From contig PANW01000032.1 in assembly GCA_002707785.1 (NCBI GenBank), positions 82,363-146,362 on the forward strand: a DNA stretch of 64,000 bases. The letters are read 5' to 3'. The translations under genes and the position numbers were made by a program. The notes under the pieces were generated by a model. That model was not told the origin of the DNA. It saw only the letters and a list, made by a program, of their open reading frames with translations, and did not search any database. This document shows positions 40,337 through 51,530 of the stretch, piece by piece. This DNA comes from Cellvibrionaceae bacterium. Its GTDB lineage: Bacteria > Pseudomonadota > Gammaproteobacteria > Pseudomonadales > Cellvibrionaceae. Every line of letters starts with the position of its first letter. Position 1 is the first letter of the stretch.

Positions 40337-40972
40337 TTGGTTGCCGTTTCATTGACCCCCCATATCGAAAATGTGGACGAGTTTCTAAGCCATTGCCATC
40401 GACGCCGCTACCCCGCTAAAAGCACATTGATTTACGCAGGTGACAAGAGCGACTCCCTTTATTACATCATCAAAGGCTCGGTCACCGTCATTATCGAAGA
40501 CGATGAAGGCCGCGAGATGATTGTCGCCTATCTAAACGATGGAGACTTTTTGGGTGAAATGGGATTGTTTGATGAACAAGACTCTCGCAGCGCTTGGATC
40601 AGAGCCAAAACAGAGTGTGAAGTTGCCGAGATCAGCTACTCAAAGTTTCAGGAACTCACCGAAGAACACCCTGAATTTCTCTTCGCCCTCGGCAGCCAAA
40701 TGGCCAAACGCCTGCGCAACACCACTCGCAAAGTGGGTGATCTCGCGTTCTTAGATGTTACCGGACGTGTGGCTCGAACGCTGCTCGACCTGTGCAAAGA
40801 GCCCGATGCGATGACCCACCCTGATGGCATGCAAATCAAGATTACTCGCCAAGAAATTGGTCGTATTGTTGGCTGCTCACGGGAAATGGTTGGTCGAGTA
40901 TTAAAAACTCTCGAAGACCAAGGATTGGTTTCCGTCAAAGGTAAAACCATGGTGGTCTTTGGCACCCGCTAG
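40337..40972 (+). CDS. vfr: CRP/Vfr-type cAMP-responsive regulator (TTG start)
   Basis: [44 protein letters not shown]…[42 protein letters not shown], near-identical to remembered Vfr. TTG 40337 preceded by gaggaa gives a Vfr-like N-terminus. Confidence 0.93.
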   Translation: MVAVSLTPHIENVDEFLSHCHRRRYPAKSTLIYAGDKSDSLYYIIKGSVTVIIEDDEGREMIVAYLNDGDFLGEMGLFDEQDSRSAWIRAKTECEVAEISYSKFQELTEEHPEFLFALGSQMAKRLRNTTRKVGDLAFLDVTGRVARTLLDLCKEPDAMTHPDGMQIKITRQEIGRIVGCSREMVGRVLKTLEDQGLVSVKGKTMVVFGTR

Positions 40973-41004
40973 TCTGTATTCGCTAGAAAACCACTTAGAG
41001 TAAA

Positions 41005-41031
41005 CGAAATGCCGCCATTGCGGCATTTTTT
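41005..41031 (+). terminator. Intrinsic terminator downstream of vfr
   Basis: aaatgccgc-catt-gcggcatttttt. Confidence 0.92.
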
Positions 41032-41055
41032 CAATTACGCACTCCCTCTCACCTT

Positions 41056-41083
41056 CTCACTACAGCTCCTCACTACAGCTCCT
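41056..41083. repeat. 13-bp tandem duplication at gene 3' end
   Basis: ctcactacagctc ctcactacagctc ct, read directly; spans the stop codon of 41073..41867. Confidence 0.95.
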
Positions 41084-41867
41084 GCGAAACGTAGCGATCA
41101 ACGATACGATCAATAGAGCCCTGCTCTATAAGTTTCAAATACTGGCGATCTAAGCGCCCTGCCAGCTCAGCGCTCACTCCACATCCGTGGGAAATATAGA
41201 CCGGATAAGAAGGAATAATCGACGACAGGTCATGGAGTTCGAAATTCTCCCGCTGCGATTCTCCGGTTTTAAAACTGTAGGCAACCCGAAGGTTCATAGT
41301 CACAAAACCTAAACCGCGGCCAGCCATTACGGCTTTATAGGCTGCACGCTGGTTTTTGACGTCCAATTTTTGGATCGCCCCGCTATCGAAATGGGGCATT
41401 AGGGTGGCGTAATTAAAACCGTGTAGAGTAATCAGTCGCTGACCAAACAACTCTTCTACTGAAGACAAGGAAAAATCGCTATCAGCACGGGTTACTAAGG
41501 AATGGTTTACACTCAATATGGGCTGCGACAGTAAACAGTCACTTTGTACGCTGTCGTTGCCTTTAAGGCGCCATATCGGAGAACCATAGGAGAGACAGTT
41601 GCGATTCTCAGGTTTTTTCATCTCCAGTAGCATTCGCTTAAAAGGCAGCGAAACAGTGGTAATCGAGAGCCCCAGATCCAGCCCTAACCGATAGACAATA
41701 TCGCTAACTATACCCCGGTGCCCGAAACCATTGCGCTCAATTTGAAACGGGGGAGCTTGGCGCTCAATGACGAAATAGATTAACTCATCACCCGGCTCAA
41801 CATCAGGAAGTATCGGCTCGCCAGCGGACAATGAGCTAAACAGCAAAAGTGTCGCAAGCCACAGCAA
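41073..41867 (-). CDS. Substrate-binding-like periplasmic protein (family 3)
   Basis: Signal peptide MLWLATLLLFSSLSAGEP; QAPPFQIERNGFGHRGIVSDIVYRLGLDLGLS. Confidence 0.75.
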   Translation of the reverse strand: MLWLATLLLFSSLSAGEPILPDVEPGDELIYFVIERQAPPFQIERNGFGHRGIVSDIVYRLGLDLGLSITTVSLPFKRMLLEMKKPENRNCLSYGSPIWRLKGNDSVQSDCLLSQPILSVNHSLVTRADSDFSLSSVEELFGQRLITLHGFNYATLMPHFDSGAIQKLDVKNQRAAYKAVMAGRGLGFVTMNLRVAYSFKTGESQRENFELHDLSSIIPSYPVYISHGCGVSAELAGRLDRQYLKLIEQGSIDRIVDRYVSQEL

Positions 41868-41943
41868 TCGCTTAGAATGAAGGATAGATCACTCTCCTGC
41901 TAACAGGAACAAGAGAAGCCTTTGGGCTTCTCTTAGCTGAACA

Positions 41944-42741
41944 TTAATTAAACATTTCTAGAAGTTTAACACCTGGATCGTCAGCTCGCATGAATGTTTC
42001 GCCAACGAGAAACGTATCTACATTGTGACCACGCATCGCCATAACGTCATCGATGGTCAAAATACCCGACTCAGTCACCACAATACGATCGTCACCAATA
42101 CGATCCAATAACGCAAAAGTATGATCTAGACTGACTTCAAAGGTATGCAGGTTACGATTATTGATCCCAATAAGCTTATTGGGTAAACGCAAGGCCAGCT
42201 CCAGCTCTTCAGCGTTATGCACCTCGACCAGTACATCCATCCCCAATTCGTGGGCCAAGGTGTTGAGTCGGTGCATTTGTTCAAATTCCAATACCGCGAC
42301 AATCAGCAAAATACAGTCCGCACCAATAGAACGGGCTTCGTACACCTGATACTCATCAACAATGAAATCTTTGCGGATGACTGGGAGAGAAGACGCCGCT
42401 CGGGCTTCTTGCAGGTAGTGATCGGCCCCCTGAAAAAAGTCCACATCGGTCAACACCGAGAGACAAGCTGCCCCACCTTTTTCATAACTGATGGCAATTT
42501 CGGAGGGGTAAAAATCTTCGCGAATCACCCCTTTGCTGGGCGATGCTTTTTTGATCTCTGCAATCACAGCGGCTTGACCTGCTGCCAGCTTTTGCTCGAT
42601 GGATGCCACAAAACCGCGCGCAGGCGGTTGCTGCTCGGCATTGGCTTTCACCTCGGCCAAACTAACCCGCTGCGAACGGGCCGCAATTTCTTCATGTTTA
42701 CGGGTAACAATTTTTTCTAAAACGGTTGGGATTTTGCTCAT
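41944..42741 (-). CDS. trpC: Indole-3-glycerol phosphate synthase
   Basis: [47 protein letters not shown]…[14 protein letters not shown]. Confidence 0.97.
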   Translation of the reverse strand: MSKIPTVLEKIVTRKHEEIAARSQRVSLAEVKANAEQQPPARGFVASIEQKLAAGQAAVIAEIKKASPSKGVIREDFYPSEIAISYEKGGAACLSVLTDVDFFQGADHYLQEARAASSLPVIRKDFIVDEYQVYEARSIGADCILLIVAVLEFEQMHRLNTLAHELGMDVLVEVHNAEELELALRLPNKLIGINNRNLHTFEVSLDHTFALLDRIGDDRIVVTESGILTIDDVMAMRGHNVDTFLVGETFMRADDPGVKLLEMFN

Positions 42742-42762
42742 AGTACTACCGGGGTTCCGGCC

Positions 42763-43803
42763 TCATGCATGTTCTTTTTGGCACAGCGTAAACGCCGCCA
42801 ATTCAGTAATTTTTTCTTTCGCCAAACCGCTACCAATTGCGTCTTGAGCCATGCTGACGCCTTCGACCAAGCTGTCGGCAACACCACTGACGTAAATAGC
42901 CGCACCAGCGTTCAAGGCAATAATATCGGCCGCTTTATCCGCCGCGTCACTGCCGCGCTTGCCTAAAGCCGCTTGAATCAAGCTCAATGAGGCTTCGGCA
43001 TTTTCTACACTTAAACCGTCCAAGCTTCTCGTCGCAATACCAAAATCTTTCGGATCAATGTCGTAACTGCTAAGAGCACCCTCTTTCCATTCCGCCACAA
43101 AAGTCGACGTCGCCAAAGAGATTTCATCCAGCCCATCCGCCGCATTGACGACCAATACATGCTCGCTGCCGAGCATACCCAGCACTTCTGCCAACGGCAG
43201 ACACAAGTCACGACTGAAAACTCCAACCACTTGACGCTTCACTCCCGCAGGATTGGTCAAAGGGCCGAGAATGTTAAAAATAGTGCGCTGCCCCAACTCT
43301 TTACGCGGGCCTATGGCATGTTTCATAGCGCTGTGATGAGAAGGCGCAAACATGAAACCCACACCCAGCTCTTCGACACAGCGAGCCACCTGCTCAGGCG
43401 TGATATCCAACTGCACCCCCGCCGCTTCCAGCACATCCGCACTGCCCGTAGAGCTGGAGACAGAACGATTGCCATGCTTGGCCACGTTTACACCGGCAGC
43501 TGCCGCGACAAACGTCGAAGCGGTAGAGATATTAAATAAGTTGGCGCCATCACCACCGGTCCCCACCAAATCAATCAAATTATCGGCGTTAATAGTAACC
43601 GGAGTAGCCAACTCACGCATGACGCGCACCGCGCCTGCAATCTCATCGATGCTCTCGCCTTTCATTCGCAAGGCCACCAATAGTGCCCCGATTTGTGCCG
43701 AGGTTGCCTCACCCGTCATCACCTGACGCATCACCGCCACCATCTCATCCTGAGATAAATCTTGGCGCTCAATGAGTTGGCCTATTGCTTGTTTAATATC
43801 CAT
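42763..43803 (-). CDS. trpD: Anthranilate phosphoribosyltransferase
   Basis: [51 protein letters not shown]. Confidence 0.97.
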   Translation of the reverse strand: MDIKQAIGQLIERQDLSQDEMVAVMRQVMTGEATSAQIGALLVALRMKGESIDEIAGAVRVMRELATPVTINADNLIDLVGTGGDGANLFNISTASTFVAAAAGVNVAKHGNRSVSSSTGSADVLEAAGVQLDITPEQVARCVEELGVGFMFAPSHHSAMKHAIGPRKELGQRTIFNILGPLTNPAGVKRQVVGVFSRDLCLPLAEVLGMLGSEHVLVVNAADGLDEISLATSTFVAEWKEGALSSYDIDPKDFGIATRSLDGLSVENAEASLSLIQAALGKRGSDAADKAADIIALNAGAAIYVSGVADSLVEGVSMAQDAIGSGLAKEKITELAAFTLCQKEHA

Positions 43804-43846
43804 ACACTGTTACCTTCAATGCCATGATGCAGTAAAAAATACGCGT

Positions 43847-44425
43847 TTATGATTCGAGAAAATTGCGCAGTAAATCGTGACCATGTTCGGTGAGAATACT
43901 CTCTGGGTGAAACTGCACGCCCTCCACCGCCAGCGTTTTGTGTCTCACCCCCATGATTTCATCGACCTGTCCCTGTTCGGTTTCGGTCCATGCCGTAATT
44001 TCCAAACAATTTGGCAGGCTTCTTTTTTCAATCACTAACGAGTGATAGCGAGTCGCTTGATAAGGATTCTTTAGCCCGCGAAACACTCCCGTGTCGGCGT
44101 GATGAATAGGAGAGATCTTGCCGTGCATGACTTGACGCGCTCTGACAATTTTACCGCCAAATGCCTGACCAATGCTCTGATGGCCCAAGCAAATACCCAG
44201 CAACGGTATACGACCGGCAAACGCCTCTATCACCGCCACAGATACACCCGCTTCATTGGGTGTACAGGGGCCGGGTGAAATGACAATTTTCTCGGGCTGC
44301 AGTGCTTCAATCTCTGCAACCGTAATTTCATCATTGCGCACCACCTTAACATCGGCCTTTAGCTCGCCGAGATACTGCACAATGTTGTAGGTAAAGGAGT
44401 CGTAATTATCTATCATTAAAATCAT
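43847..44425 (-). CDS. trpG: Anthranilate synthase component II (glutamine amidotransferase)
   Basis: [34 protein letters not shown]…[12 protein letters not shown]…[14 protein letters not shown]. Confidence 0.95.
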   Translation of the reverse strand: MILMIDNYDSFTYNIVQYLGELKADVKVVRNDEITVAEIEALQPEKIVISPGPCTPNEAGVSVAVIEAFAGRIPLLGICLGHQSIGQAFGGKIVRARQVMHGKISPIHHADTGVFRGLKNPYQATRYHSLVIEKRSLPNCLEITAWTETEQGQVDEIMGVRHKTLAVEGVQFHPESILTEHGHDLLRNFLES

Positions 44426-44435
44426 GTTCGGCTCC

Positions 44436-45902
44436 TTATAAAACCATGTCGACGGCGCGAAAAATGGCGCGGGCTTTATTCATTGTTTCTTTCCACTCCA
44501 GCGCAGGCACTGAATCGGCAACGACGCCAGCCCCTGCTTGCACATAGAGTTTTTTATCTTTAATCACGGCAGTGCGAATGGCGATGGCCGTATCCATGTT
44601 GCCATTCCAAGACAAATAACCCACCGCCCCGCCGTAGATTCCGCGCTTTTCATCTTCCAGTTCGTCAATAATTTCCATCGCTCGAATCTTAGGTGCGCCG
44701 GACAGAGTGCCAGCGGGCAGCGCCGCTTTTAATACATCCATCGCAGTCAATTCATCGCGCAACTGACCGGTCACATTGGAGGTAATGTGCATGACGTGAG
44801 AGTAGCGCTCAACAACCATCTTGTCGGTTAACTCAACACTGCCGACATTGGCCACACGACCGACATCGTTACGCCCCAAATCGATCAACATCAAATGCTC
44901 TGCAATTTCCTTGGGATCATTGACGAGCTCTTGCTCCAAGGCCAAATCTTCTGCCGCGTTATGACCGCGACGACGAGTACCCGCAATGGGTCGAACGGTT
45001 ACTTCACCATCTTCAAGGCGCGCTAGGATCTCTGGACTGGAGCCGACCACATGGTGATCACCCAAATCGAGGAAGTACATGTAAGGAGACGGGTTCAAAC
45101 TGCGCAAAGCTCGGTACAAATTGAGCGGCTGGGCCTCAAAATCGATAGACAGGCGCTGAGATACCACCACCTGCATGGTGTCTCCTGCCAACACATAGTC
45201 TTTAATTTGTCCCACAGCTTGCTGAAATTTGTCTTCACCAAAACTGGACCTAAACTGGTCTTCGCGAACAGTTTCGGACGACAAACTCATAGGCGCGGTC
45301 GCTGGCACTTCATGACGCAACTGCAGCTCTAGCTCATCCAAGCGCTTTTCTGCGGCATCGAAACTGCCCTCCTCTTCCGGATTGGCGTGAACGACCAGAA
45401 TCAACTTGCCGGCGAGATTGTCGAACACCAGCACTTCATCGGAGACCATCAACAAAATATCGGGGGTACCGATGGTGTCTTGTGGCTGAGAAGCTTTGAG
45501 TTTGGGTTCAACGTAGCGCACACAGTCATAACCAAAGTACCCCACCAGGCCGCCATTGAAACGCGGCAAGTGCTCAAGTTCGGGCACTCGATAGCGCTGC
45601 TGAAATTGCTCGACGAATTCTAGCGGATCTTCACATTCATGAGCCTCGACGACCTCGCCATCGGTTTCGATGATGATGGAATCTCCGTAGGCTTTGAGTA
45701 AGGTGCGAGCCGGTAGCCCTAAGATGGAGTAGCGCCCCCACTTTTCGCCGCCCTGCACGGACTCGAATAGATAGGAATATGGCCCTTGAGCCAACTTCAA
45801 GTAGCTCGAAAGTGGTGTATCAAGATCCGCCAATACTTCTCTGACTAAAGGAATGCGATTGTAGCCTTGATTGGCCAACTCGCGAAATTGATCCGGTGAC
45901 AT
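44436..45902 (-). CDS. trpE: Anthranilate synthase component I
   Basis: [43 protein letters not shown]…[18 protein letters not shown]. Confidence 0.97.
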   Translation of the reverse strand: MSPDQFRELANQGYNRIPLVREVLADLDTPLSSYLKLAQGPYSYLFESVQGGEKWGRYSILGLPARTLLKAYGDSIIIETDGEVVEAHECEDPLEFVEQFQQRYRVPELEHLPRFNGGLVGYFGYDCVRYVEPKLKASQPQDTIGTPDILLMVSDEVLVFDNLAGKLILVVHANPEEEGSFDAAEKRLDELELQLRHEVPATAPMSLSSETVREDQFRSSFGEDKFQQAVGQIKDYVLAGDTMQVVVSQRLSIDFEAQPLNLYRALRSLNPSPYMYFLDLGDHHVVGSSPEILARLEDGEVTVRPIAGTRRRGHNAAEDLALEQELVNDPKEIAEHLMLIDLGRNDVGRVANVGSVELTDKMVVERYSHVMHITSNVTGQLRDELTAMDVLKAALPAGTLSGAPKIRAMEIIDELEDEKRGIYGGAVGYLSWNGNMDTAIAIRTAVIKDKKLYVQAGAGVVADSVPALEWKETMNKARAIFRAVDMVL

Positions 45903-46321
45903 GTTGTGTCCTTGCTAAAGTGCGATCACAGCGGGTGATCCGATGGAGTCTGCGTATTCACAACCCCGTAGGCAATTGCCCAAGGGTCTATTTGACAGCG
46001 AGCTCAACGGCTCGCAATTTGAGCTACGGACGCCATCGTCCCCAGAGAAGAGAAGCTGCTGTGACGACACCTGTCGACAAGGCTAGTTTGTTCACGAAAA
46101 CACCTAAGTTTTACGGTTGTACCAGCAGTGTAACGGGCCACCACTAGTAAGAATTAAAAGTGGCGCTAGTGTAGCGGCTCGCCCGCCGCCTGTACAGTCG
46201 AGGCCGCATAAGCCACCATATCCAGCCTCGCCATTGTCAGATTAGGGACTGCCAAGGCACAATGAGAAACGGCTTGCCTAAGAGAAGCCGATATCGCTCA
46301 TCCATTCGCTAGGACTGCCCC

Positions 46322-46693
46322 ATGACACTTGCTTCCCCACGCTCGATTATCGGTGTTCTCATATGCTTATTAATCAGCCCGCTGGCCACTGCCAAACCCG
46401 TCAATCACGTTGTTTTGGTCTGGCTAAAAGCGGAGATATCGGTCGAGCAACGCAACACCATTATGCAAGCGGGACTGCAGCTTCAGAACATTCCGGGGGT
46501 TATCTCAGTACACACTGGGCTTCCAGTCGCCAGTGACCGCGCCATTGTCGACGACAGTTTCAGCTTTGGCATCACCATCGAATTGCCCGATGCCAACGCC
46601 ATTAACAGCTATTTGGAGCACCCCATCCACGTGAACTATGTCGCCACTCATATCAAACACAGCGCTGAAAAACTGCTGATCTACGATTTCTGA
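46322..46693 (+). CDS. Exported Dabb (stress-responsive A/B barrel) domain protein
   Basis: Signal peptide then VNHVVLVWLKAEISVEQRNTIMQAGLQLQNIPGVISVHTG. Confidence 0.8.
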   Translation: MTLASPRSIIGVLICLLISPLATAKPVNHVVLVWLKAEISVEQRNTIMQAGLQLQNIPGVISVHTGLPVASDRAIVDDSFSFGITIELPDANAINSYLEHPIHVNYVATHIKHSAEKLLIYDF

Positions 46694-46739
46694 GTAAAAT
46701 CAGGGAACGCCATCCGGGCAAGACCCTCTAACACATTCA

Positions 46740-47444
46740 TCAGAGTATCACTGCGAAGAAGTTGTCGAGATTGCCGGTCACCCAAGTGGGGGATTCGTCC
46801 TCAATGGGGTTGCCGTGATTATAGCCGTAGCTCACCCCCAGCGTAGCCACTTTGGCCGCCTTGCCCGCCAGCATGTCACTGCGAGAATCACCCACCATTA
46901 AAGCGGCGGCGGGTTTGACTCCAAAGCGTTGCAGCAGCGACTCCAAAGGCGCGGGGTGAGGTTTTTTCTGTGCGAGAGAATCGCCGCCCAACCAGGCCGA
47001 CACATAGGGTTCAAGCTCGAGATCATCCAACAGGTGAGGCACAAATTCAGCGGGCTTATTGGTCACGACAGCAATAGCGACACCGGCTTGTTGCAAGCGT
47101 ATCAAAGCAGATTGGACACCGGCATAGAGGGTGGAATAACGCCCACTGATGCGCCGATAGTGAGACAGAAAACGCCGCAATGCCGCCTGATGCAATGCCG
47201 CTTCAACTTGGGTTTCGTCGATACCATCGATGTTCGCCAGCGCACGTCTCACCAGCACGCCCGCGCCATTACCCACCCACAAACGCACTTTAGCCTCACC
47301 CGCCGGCGGACTGCGCATTTCTTTCAGCATGGCATCAATGGCCGCGGTTAAGTCAGGCACGCTGTCGACTAAGGTGCCGTCCAGATCGAACATCACCAAA
47401 CGCGGCAGACCAGAAAAAGTCTGCCGAAAATCTATTGCAGACAT
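46740..47444 (-). CDS. gph: Phosphoglycolate phosphatase (HAD family)
   Basis: LVMFDLDGTLVDSVPDLTAAIDAML…VAIAVVTNKPAEFVPHLL…MVGDSRSDMLAGKAA. Confidence 0.94.
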   Translation of the reverse strand: MSAIDFRQTFSGLPRLVMFDLDGTLVDSVPDLTAAIDAMLKEMRSPPAGEAKVRLWVGNGAGVLVRRALANIDGIDETQVEAALHQAALRRFLSHYRRISGRYSTLYAGVQSALIRLQQAGVAIAVVTNKPAEFVPHLLDDLELEPYVSAWLGGDSLAQKKPHPAPLESLLQRFGVKPAAALMVGDSRSDMLAGKAAKVATLGVSYGYNHGNPIEDESPTWVTGNLDNFFAVIL

Positions 47445-47447
47445 GTT

Positions 47448-48119
47448 TTAGGCTTTGGCTAACTGGTCGCGCATCGCTTGAATGGCGGTGGCGTAGTCGT
47501 CCTTACCAAAAATGGCTGAACCGGCAACAAAAGTATCGGCACCGGCCTGGGCGATTTCCAATATATTGTCGGCAGTAACGCCACCATCGATTTCAAGACG
47601 AATGGGCAAATCTAGCGCGTCAATAGCCGCGCGAGCTTCACGTAACTTATCCAAAGTGTAAGGGATAAACTTCTGGCCGCCGAAACCTGGGTTAACTGAC
47701 ATCAACAACAGCATATCGAGCTGAGGCAGTACATGCTTAACAACATCAATTGGGGTCGCTGGATTGAGTACTAAGCCAGCTTCACAGCCCGCCTGCTTAA
47801 TCAACTGAATCGAACGGTCCACGTGGCGAGAGGCTTCTGGATGAAAGGTAATGATACTGGCGCCCGCATCGGCAAACTGACCAATCAAATCATCCACGGG
47901 CTCGACCATCAAATGCACATCGATGGGCGCCGTAACACCATGATTGCGCAAAGCCTTACAAACCATTGGGCCGACCGTTAAATTAGGTACAAAGTGGTTA
48001 TCCATCACGTCAAAATGCACAATATCGGCACCCGCGGCCAAAACCGCGTCAACTTCTTCTCCTAATCGAGCGAAATCTGCCGCTAATATAGAAGGAGCGA
48101 GTTTAAATTCCTGTTGCAT
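47448..48119 (-). CDS. rpe: Ribulose-phosphate 3-epimerase
   Basis: [51 protein letters not shown]. Confidence 0.97.
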   Translation of the reverse strand: MQQEFKLAPSILAADFARLGEEVDAVLAAGADIVHFDVMDNHFVPNLTVGPMVCKALRNHGVTAPIDVHLMVEPVDDLIGQFADAGASIITFHPEASRHVDRSIQLIKQAGCEAGLVLNPATPIDVVKHVLPQLDMLLLMSVNPGFGGQKFIPYTLDKLREARAAIDALDLPIRLEIDGGVTADNILEIAQAGADTFVAGSAIFGKDDYATAIQAMRDQLAKA

Positions 48120-48174
48120 AGAATACCTGCCATTACACGTTTGAGGTGGGAAAACACCGATTAATGAGCAACCG

Positions 48175-49464
48175 ATGCATATGAAACCTTTGAAAGACGC
48201 GCATTGTACTGAAACTTTGGCACAACGCCCACCGACAGATCCAAGAGATATTCGAAGATCGAACTCCAGCCCAATAGTACTCTGGCTACTGGCCTGCGCC
48301 CTCTGCCTGTGTGTACTCAGCCTGCCCGCACTGGCGCAAACCGCTGTCACAGAAAAGACTGATGAGACAGCCTCTGAGACCAAAGACAGTGATGCTGAAG
48401 CGAACGCCACACAAGCCCCCAGCAGCGATGCACCACCCGAGCCACCGCCCTATGCCTCGCGAGAAGAGCGGGATATGAATCTTCTCGCTGCGAGGCTAGA
48501 GGGTGAAACTGCAGTTTGGCTACAAGCCCTAGAACAACCCTTTCTGGCACTTTATGAGCAGGAACTCACCGGTGATGCGGTAGGCGCCGTACTGATCATT
48601 AACGCCGAGGGTCAGCACAGCAACTGGCCCACCACCAGTGAACAGATTCGCTTGAGCTTGCCTGAATTCGGCTGGAATACCTTGTCGACCGAGCTGCCGC
48701 TGCCGGAGCAAAGACCCATACCGCAGCGCTCGGCGCCAATAGCGCCAGCTCCGCCTTCTGTAGAGAACCCAGATCCCACAGCAACCGACGCCACCGCAGA
48801 GAGCAATCAAGACCCCGCCTCCTCGGTACAAGATACCCCGCCAACAAAAGCTGAAAAAGGAGAAGACAAAGAAATCTATGACTCCACCACCGGCGAACTG
48901 AGTGATGGATCATTGCCCCCTAGCGCAGAAAATCCAACCGCCCCCGGCGATGCCGATACGCCCGTACCTGAACTCAAGGTGCCGGCTGAAGATATTGCTA
49001 TAGCCAGACTGGAGGCGGCTATCAGTTACCTGCATCAACAGGGACAGTTCAATATTGTACTGATGGGAAGTGGTGTTGGAGCTCTGCGCGCGGTGTGTTT
49101 TCTGAAGGACATCCCCAAAGTGGAGCAGACAACTCAATCCCGTCTGATTCGATCACTGGTGATGATCAACGCACGCAATCATTTGCCGCTGGACTCACGC
49201 CAACTGCACCAATGTTTAGACACCCCCGAAATGCCCGTTCTCGATGTGTACTTGGGGCATAACGAACGAGATCAAAAAGACGCCAAACAGCGATTAAAGT
49301 ACGCCCGCAGGAGCGGCTACCAAATTTACCAACAACTGCGCTTGCCAGAGATGGCTCACAATACCATGCTGGGAGAAAATCGACTTTCACGGAGAGTCCG
49401 GGGGTTTATGGAAGCCCACGCACAAGGAGTCAAGGTTGATAATGCCGTCATCAACAATCCCTAA
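48175..49464 (+). CDS. DUF3530 family exported protein
   Basis: Signal peptide plus a long low-complexity linker; C-terminal alpha/beta-hydrolase-like part ([19 protein letters not shown]). Confidence 0.72.
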   Translation: MHMKPLKDAHCTETLAQRPPTDPRDIRRSNSSPIVLWLLACALCLCVLSLPALAQTAVTEKTDETASETKDSDAEANATQAPSSDAPPEPPPYASREERDMNLLAARLEGETAVWLQALEQPFLALYEQELTGDAVGAVLIINAEGQHSNWPTTSEQIRLSLPEFGWNTLSTELPLPEQRPIPQRSAPIAPAPPSVENPDPTATDATAESNQDPASSVQDTPPTKAEKGEDKEIYDSTTGELSDGSLPPSAENPTAPGDADTPVPELKVPAEDIAIARLEAAISYLHQQGQFNIVLMGSGVGALRAVCFLKDIPKVEQTTQSRLIRSLVMINARNHLPLDSRQLHQCLDTPEMPVLDVYLGHNERDQKDAKQRLKYARRSGYQIYQQLRLPEMAHNTMLGENRLSRRVRGFMEAHAQGVKVDNAVINNP

Positions 49465-49495
49465 TTGCTGCCCACTAACCTCCTAGAGGAGCACC

Positions 49496-50179
49496 TTAGG
49501 CATTGGCCAGCTGCTGATCCAGCTCCTGGAGACGCTCTGGCGTGCCAATGTCCCACCACTGTCCCGAATAAACCAAACCGTGCAGTCGGTCCTGAGCGAT
49601 TGCATCTTCAAACACTTCGCGCAGGGGAAATGCTTGACGGCGCTCAGGGTAGCGCCCGACGATATCAGGATGCAGCAGAGCAATTCCGCTGTAGGTATAG
49701 CCCGCGTCCACTTCCGTATTGTGCAACAAGAGCTCGCCGTGCAAGGCAAAATCTCCAGCGCTGTTATGACCGGGATTGGGGACCAATACCAAACGCCCCA
49801 AGCTGTCATCCGACAGAGGAGATTGCGCCAATGTCGACAAATCAAAATCCGTCCACACGTCACCATTGAGTAACAAGAAGGGAGCCTCGCCCAATAGCGG
49901 CAAAGCCTTCAAAATGGCACCGGCAGTTTCTAATGGCTCATCCTCGACAGAATAGGTAATCGACATTCCCCACTGCGCGCCTTCTCCTATGGCGTCAATT
50001 ATTTTATGCCCTAAATGAGCGACATTAATGACCACGTCGGTCACATCTAGACGCTGCAAGCGCTCTAGGTGGTAGACAATGAGGGGCTTACCGCCAACGC
50101 ACAACAAAGGCTTAGGAAGATCATCGGTTAGCGGCCGCATCCGCTTACCAAAGCCTGCAGCCAGAATCATTGCCTTCAT
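49496..50179 (-). CDS. murU: N-acetylmuramate alpha-1-phosphate uridylyltransferase (nucleotidyltransferase)
   Basis: MKAMILAAGFGKRMRPLTDDLPKPLLCVGGKPLIVYHLERL; overlaps amgK-like gene. Confidence 0.92.
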   Translation of the reverse strand: MKAMILAAGFGKRMRPLTDDLPKPLLCVGGKPLIVYHLERLQRLDVTDVVINVAHLGHKIIDAIGEGAQWGMSITYSVEDEPLETAGAILKALPLLGEAPFLLLNGDVWTDFDLSTLAQSPLSDDSLGRLVLVPNPGHNSAGDFALHGELLLHNTEVDAGYTYSGIALLHPDIVGRYPERRQAFPLREVFEDAIAQDRLHGLVYSGQWWDIGTPERLQELDQQLANA

Positions 50180-51312
50180 CGGGCCACGTCCTCGTCGCCA
50201 GCAGCGGGCTTTGCTCCTTTGGCAATATCGCCCGCGCGTTGATAATCGCTGTACCAAGGCTGCCGCTCACACAGGGGCAACAATTTTTCCCGAAACCAAT
50301 AGGTAAAATCTGAGAATTCAGGGTATTGATCGGCCACTTCCAGCGTGTAACGCAGAACCAGTGGCAAATCTTTTAAATAGGCCGATTTACCGTCTCTAAT
50401 ACACAGTCGCGCGAATACTCCTAATACCTTGAGGTGACGCTGCAATCCCATCCAATCGAACCAACGCATGAAACCGGCCTGAGTCACCGGCGCCATCAAT
50501 CCAATTTCTACCGCCATGTCGCCATAAGCCAGAGCCCATTGCTGGACCTGCTCACTCGGCCAGCGAATATAACAATCTCTCAGCAGTGACACCAAATCAT
50601 AAGTCAGCGGCCCGCGCACGGCATCTTGAAAATCGATCACCCCAGGGGACTGCCCATCGCGATAAATCAAATTGCGGCTGTGATAGTCTCTATGCACCCA
50701 GACCTGCGGCTGCTGCAGCGCAGCGCCCTCCAGCTGCGCATATACATTATCCAAAATCGCTTGTTCGTCATCACTGAGGTTGTAGCCGAGCAATTGAGGA
50801 ATAAACCACTGGTGCAACAATGCCATTTCATCGCGCAACCGGCTTTGATCGTAATTGGGCAAAGTGTGGAGAGTATCGCCGTCAGCGGCAGGAATAGTCG
50901 TTTCCGGGCACTGCTGCAATCGCAACAATGTCATCATTGCCTCGCCATAGAGCTGGGTTGCGCTATCGCGCTCAGCCTCTAACGCTTGGCTGTATAACGT
51001 ATCACCAAAATCTTCCACGAGCAGAAAGCCACGCTCAAAGTCGACGGCTATGACATCCGGCGTATGCACACCTTGATCTCTCAAATATCTCGCGATCGCA
51101 ACAAAGGCATGACTGTCTTCCTCAGCCACGGGAGCATAAACCGCCAACAACTGCGGTTCACTATCAACGCGATAATAATGCCGGAACCCTGCGTCGCCAT
51201 TCAGCGAATGGAGCTTAAGCGGAGTTGTGGTCGACCACTGTCGCTGCTGCAATTGCTGCTCAACCCATTGCGATAAAATTGCTTCTGACTCTTGTCCCTG
51301 CTCCACGCACAA
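50176..51312 (-). CDS. amgK: Anomeric MurNAc/GlcNAc kinase (aminoglycoside phosphotransferase fold)
   Basis: WVHRDYHSRNLIYRDGQSPGVIDFQDAVRGPLTYDLVSLLRDCYI; paired with murU. Confidence 0.92.
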   Translation of the reverse strand: MCVEQGQESEAILSQWVEQQLQQRQWSTTTPLKLHSLNGDAGFRHYYRVDSEPQLLAVYAPVAEEDSHAFVAIARYLRDQGVHTPDVIAVDFERGFLLVEDFGDTLYSQALEAERDSATQLYGEAMMTLLRLQQCPETTIPAADGDTLHTLPNYDQSRLRDEMALLHQWFIPQLLGYNLSDDEQAILDNVYAQLEGAALQQPQVWVHRDYHSRNLIYRDGQSPGVIDFQDAVRGPLTYDLVSLLRDCYIRWPSEQVQQWALAYGDMAVEIGLMAPVTQAGFMRWFDWMGLQRHLKVLGVFARLCIRDGKSAYLKDLPLVLRYTLEVADQYPEFSDFTYWFREKLLPLCERQPWYSDYQRAGDIAKGAKPAAGDEDVAR

Positions 51313-51530
51313 CCCTTATTATCAACTGGCCAAACCCAAGATTCTAACCAACACAGACGATAACAGGAACGTCTTTTATGGATTAGTCGGGCAAATTAAA
51401 GCCGCGCGAGACACCGCCATCGATTAATAAAGAAGGAATACTCGTAGGCGGTAGCCTAATGCTCCCATCCCAAGTAGAATCAGTCTCTTTATTCCACAAA
51501 AGCAATAAGACACACAGGATTGTCCCAATA

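Noticed and set aside
41908-41937. agagaagcc-tttg-ggcttctct hairpin after trpC as intrinsic terminator
   Set aside because: Good stem but no U-tract on the minus strand; could be a terminator, not supported enough to list.
45903-46200. Possible trp leader peptide upstream of trpE (WWP codons on minus strand)
   Set aside because: The Trp-Trp codons are immediately preceded by an in-frame TAG and there is no start codon; no convincing attenuator.
49465-49869. 134-aa plus-strand ORF over murU
   Set aside because: Overlaps murU on the opposite strand and has low-quality composition; murU is clear.
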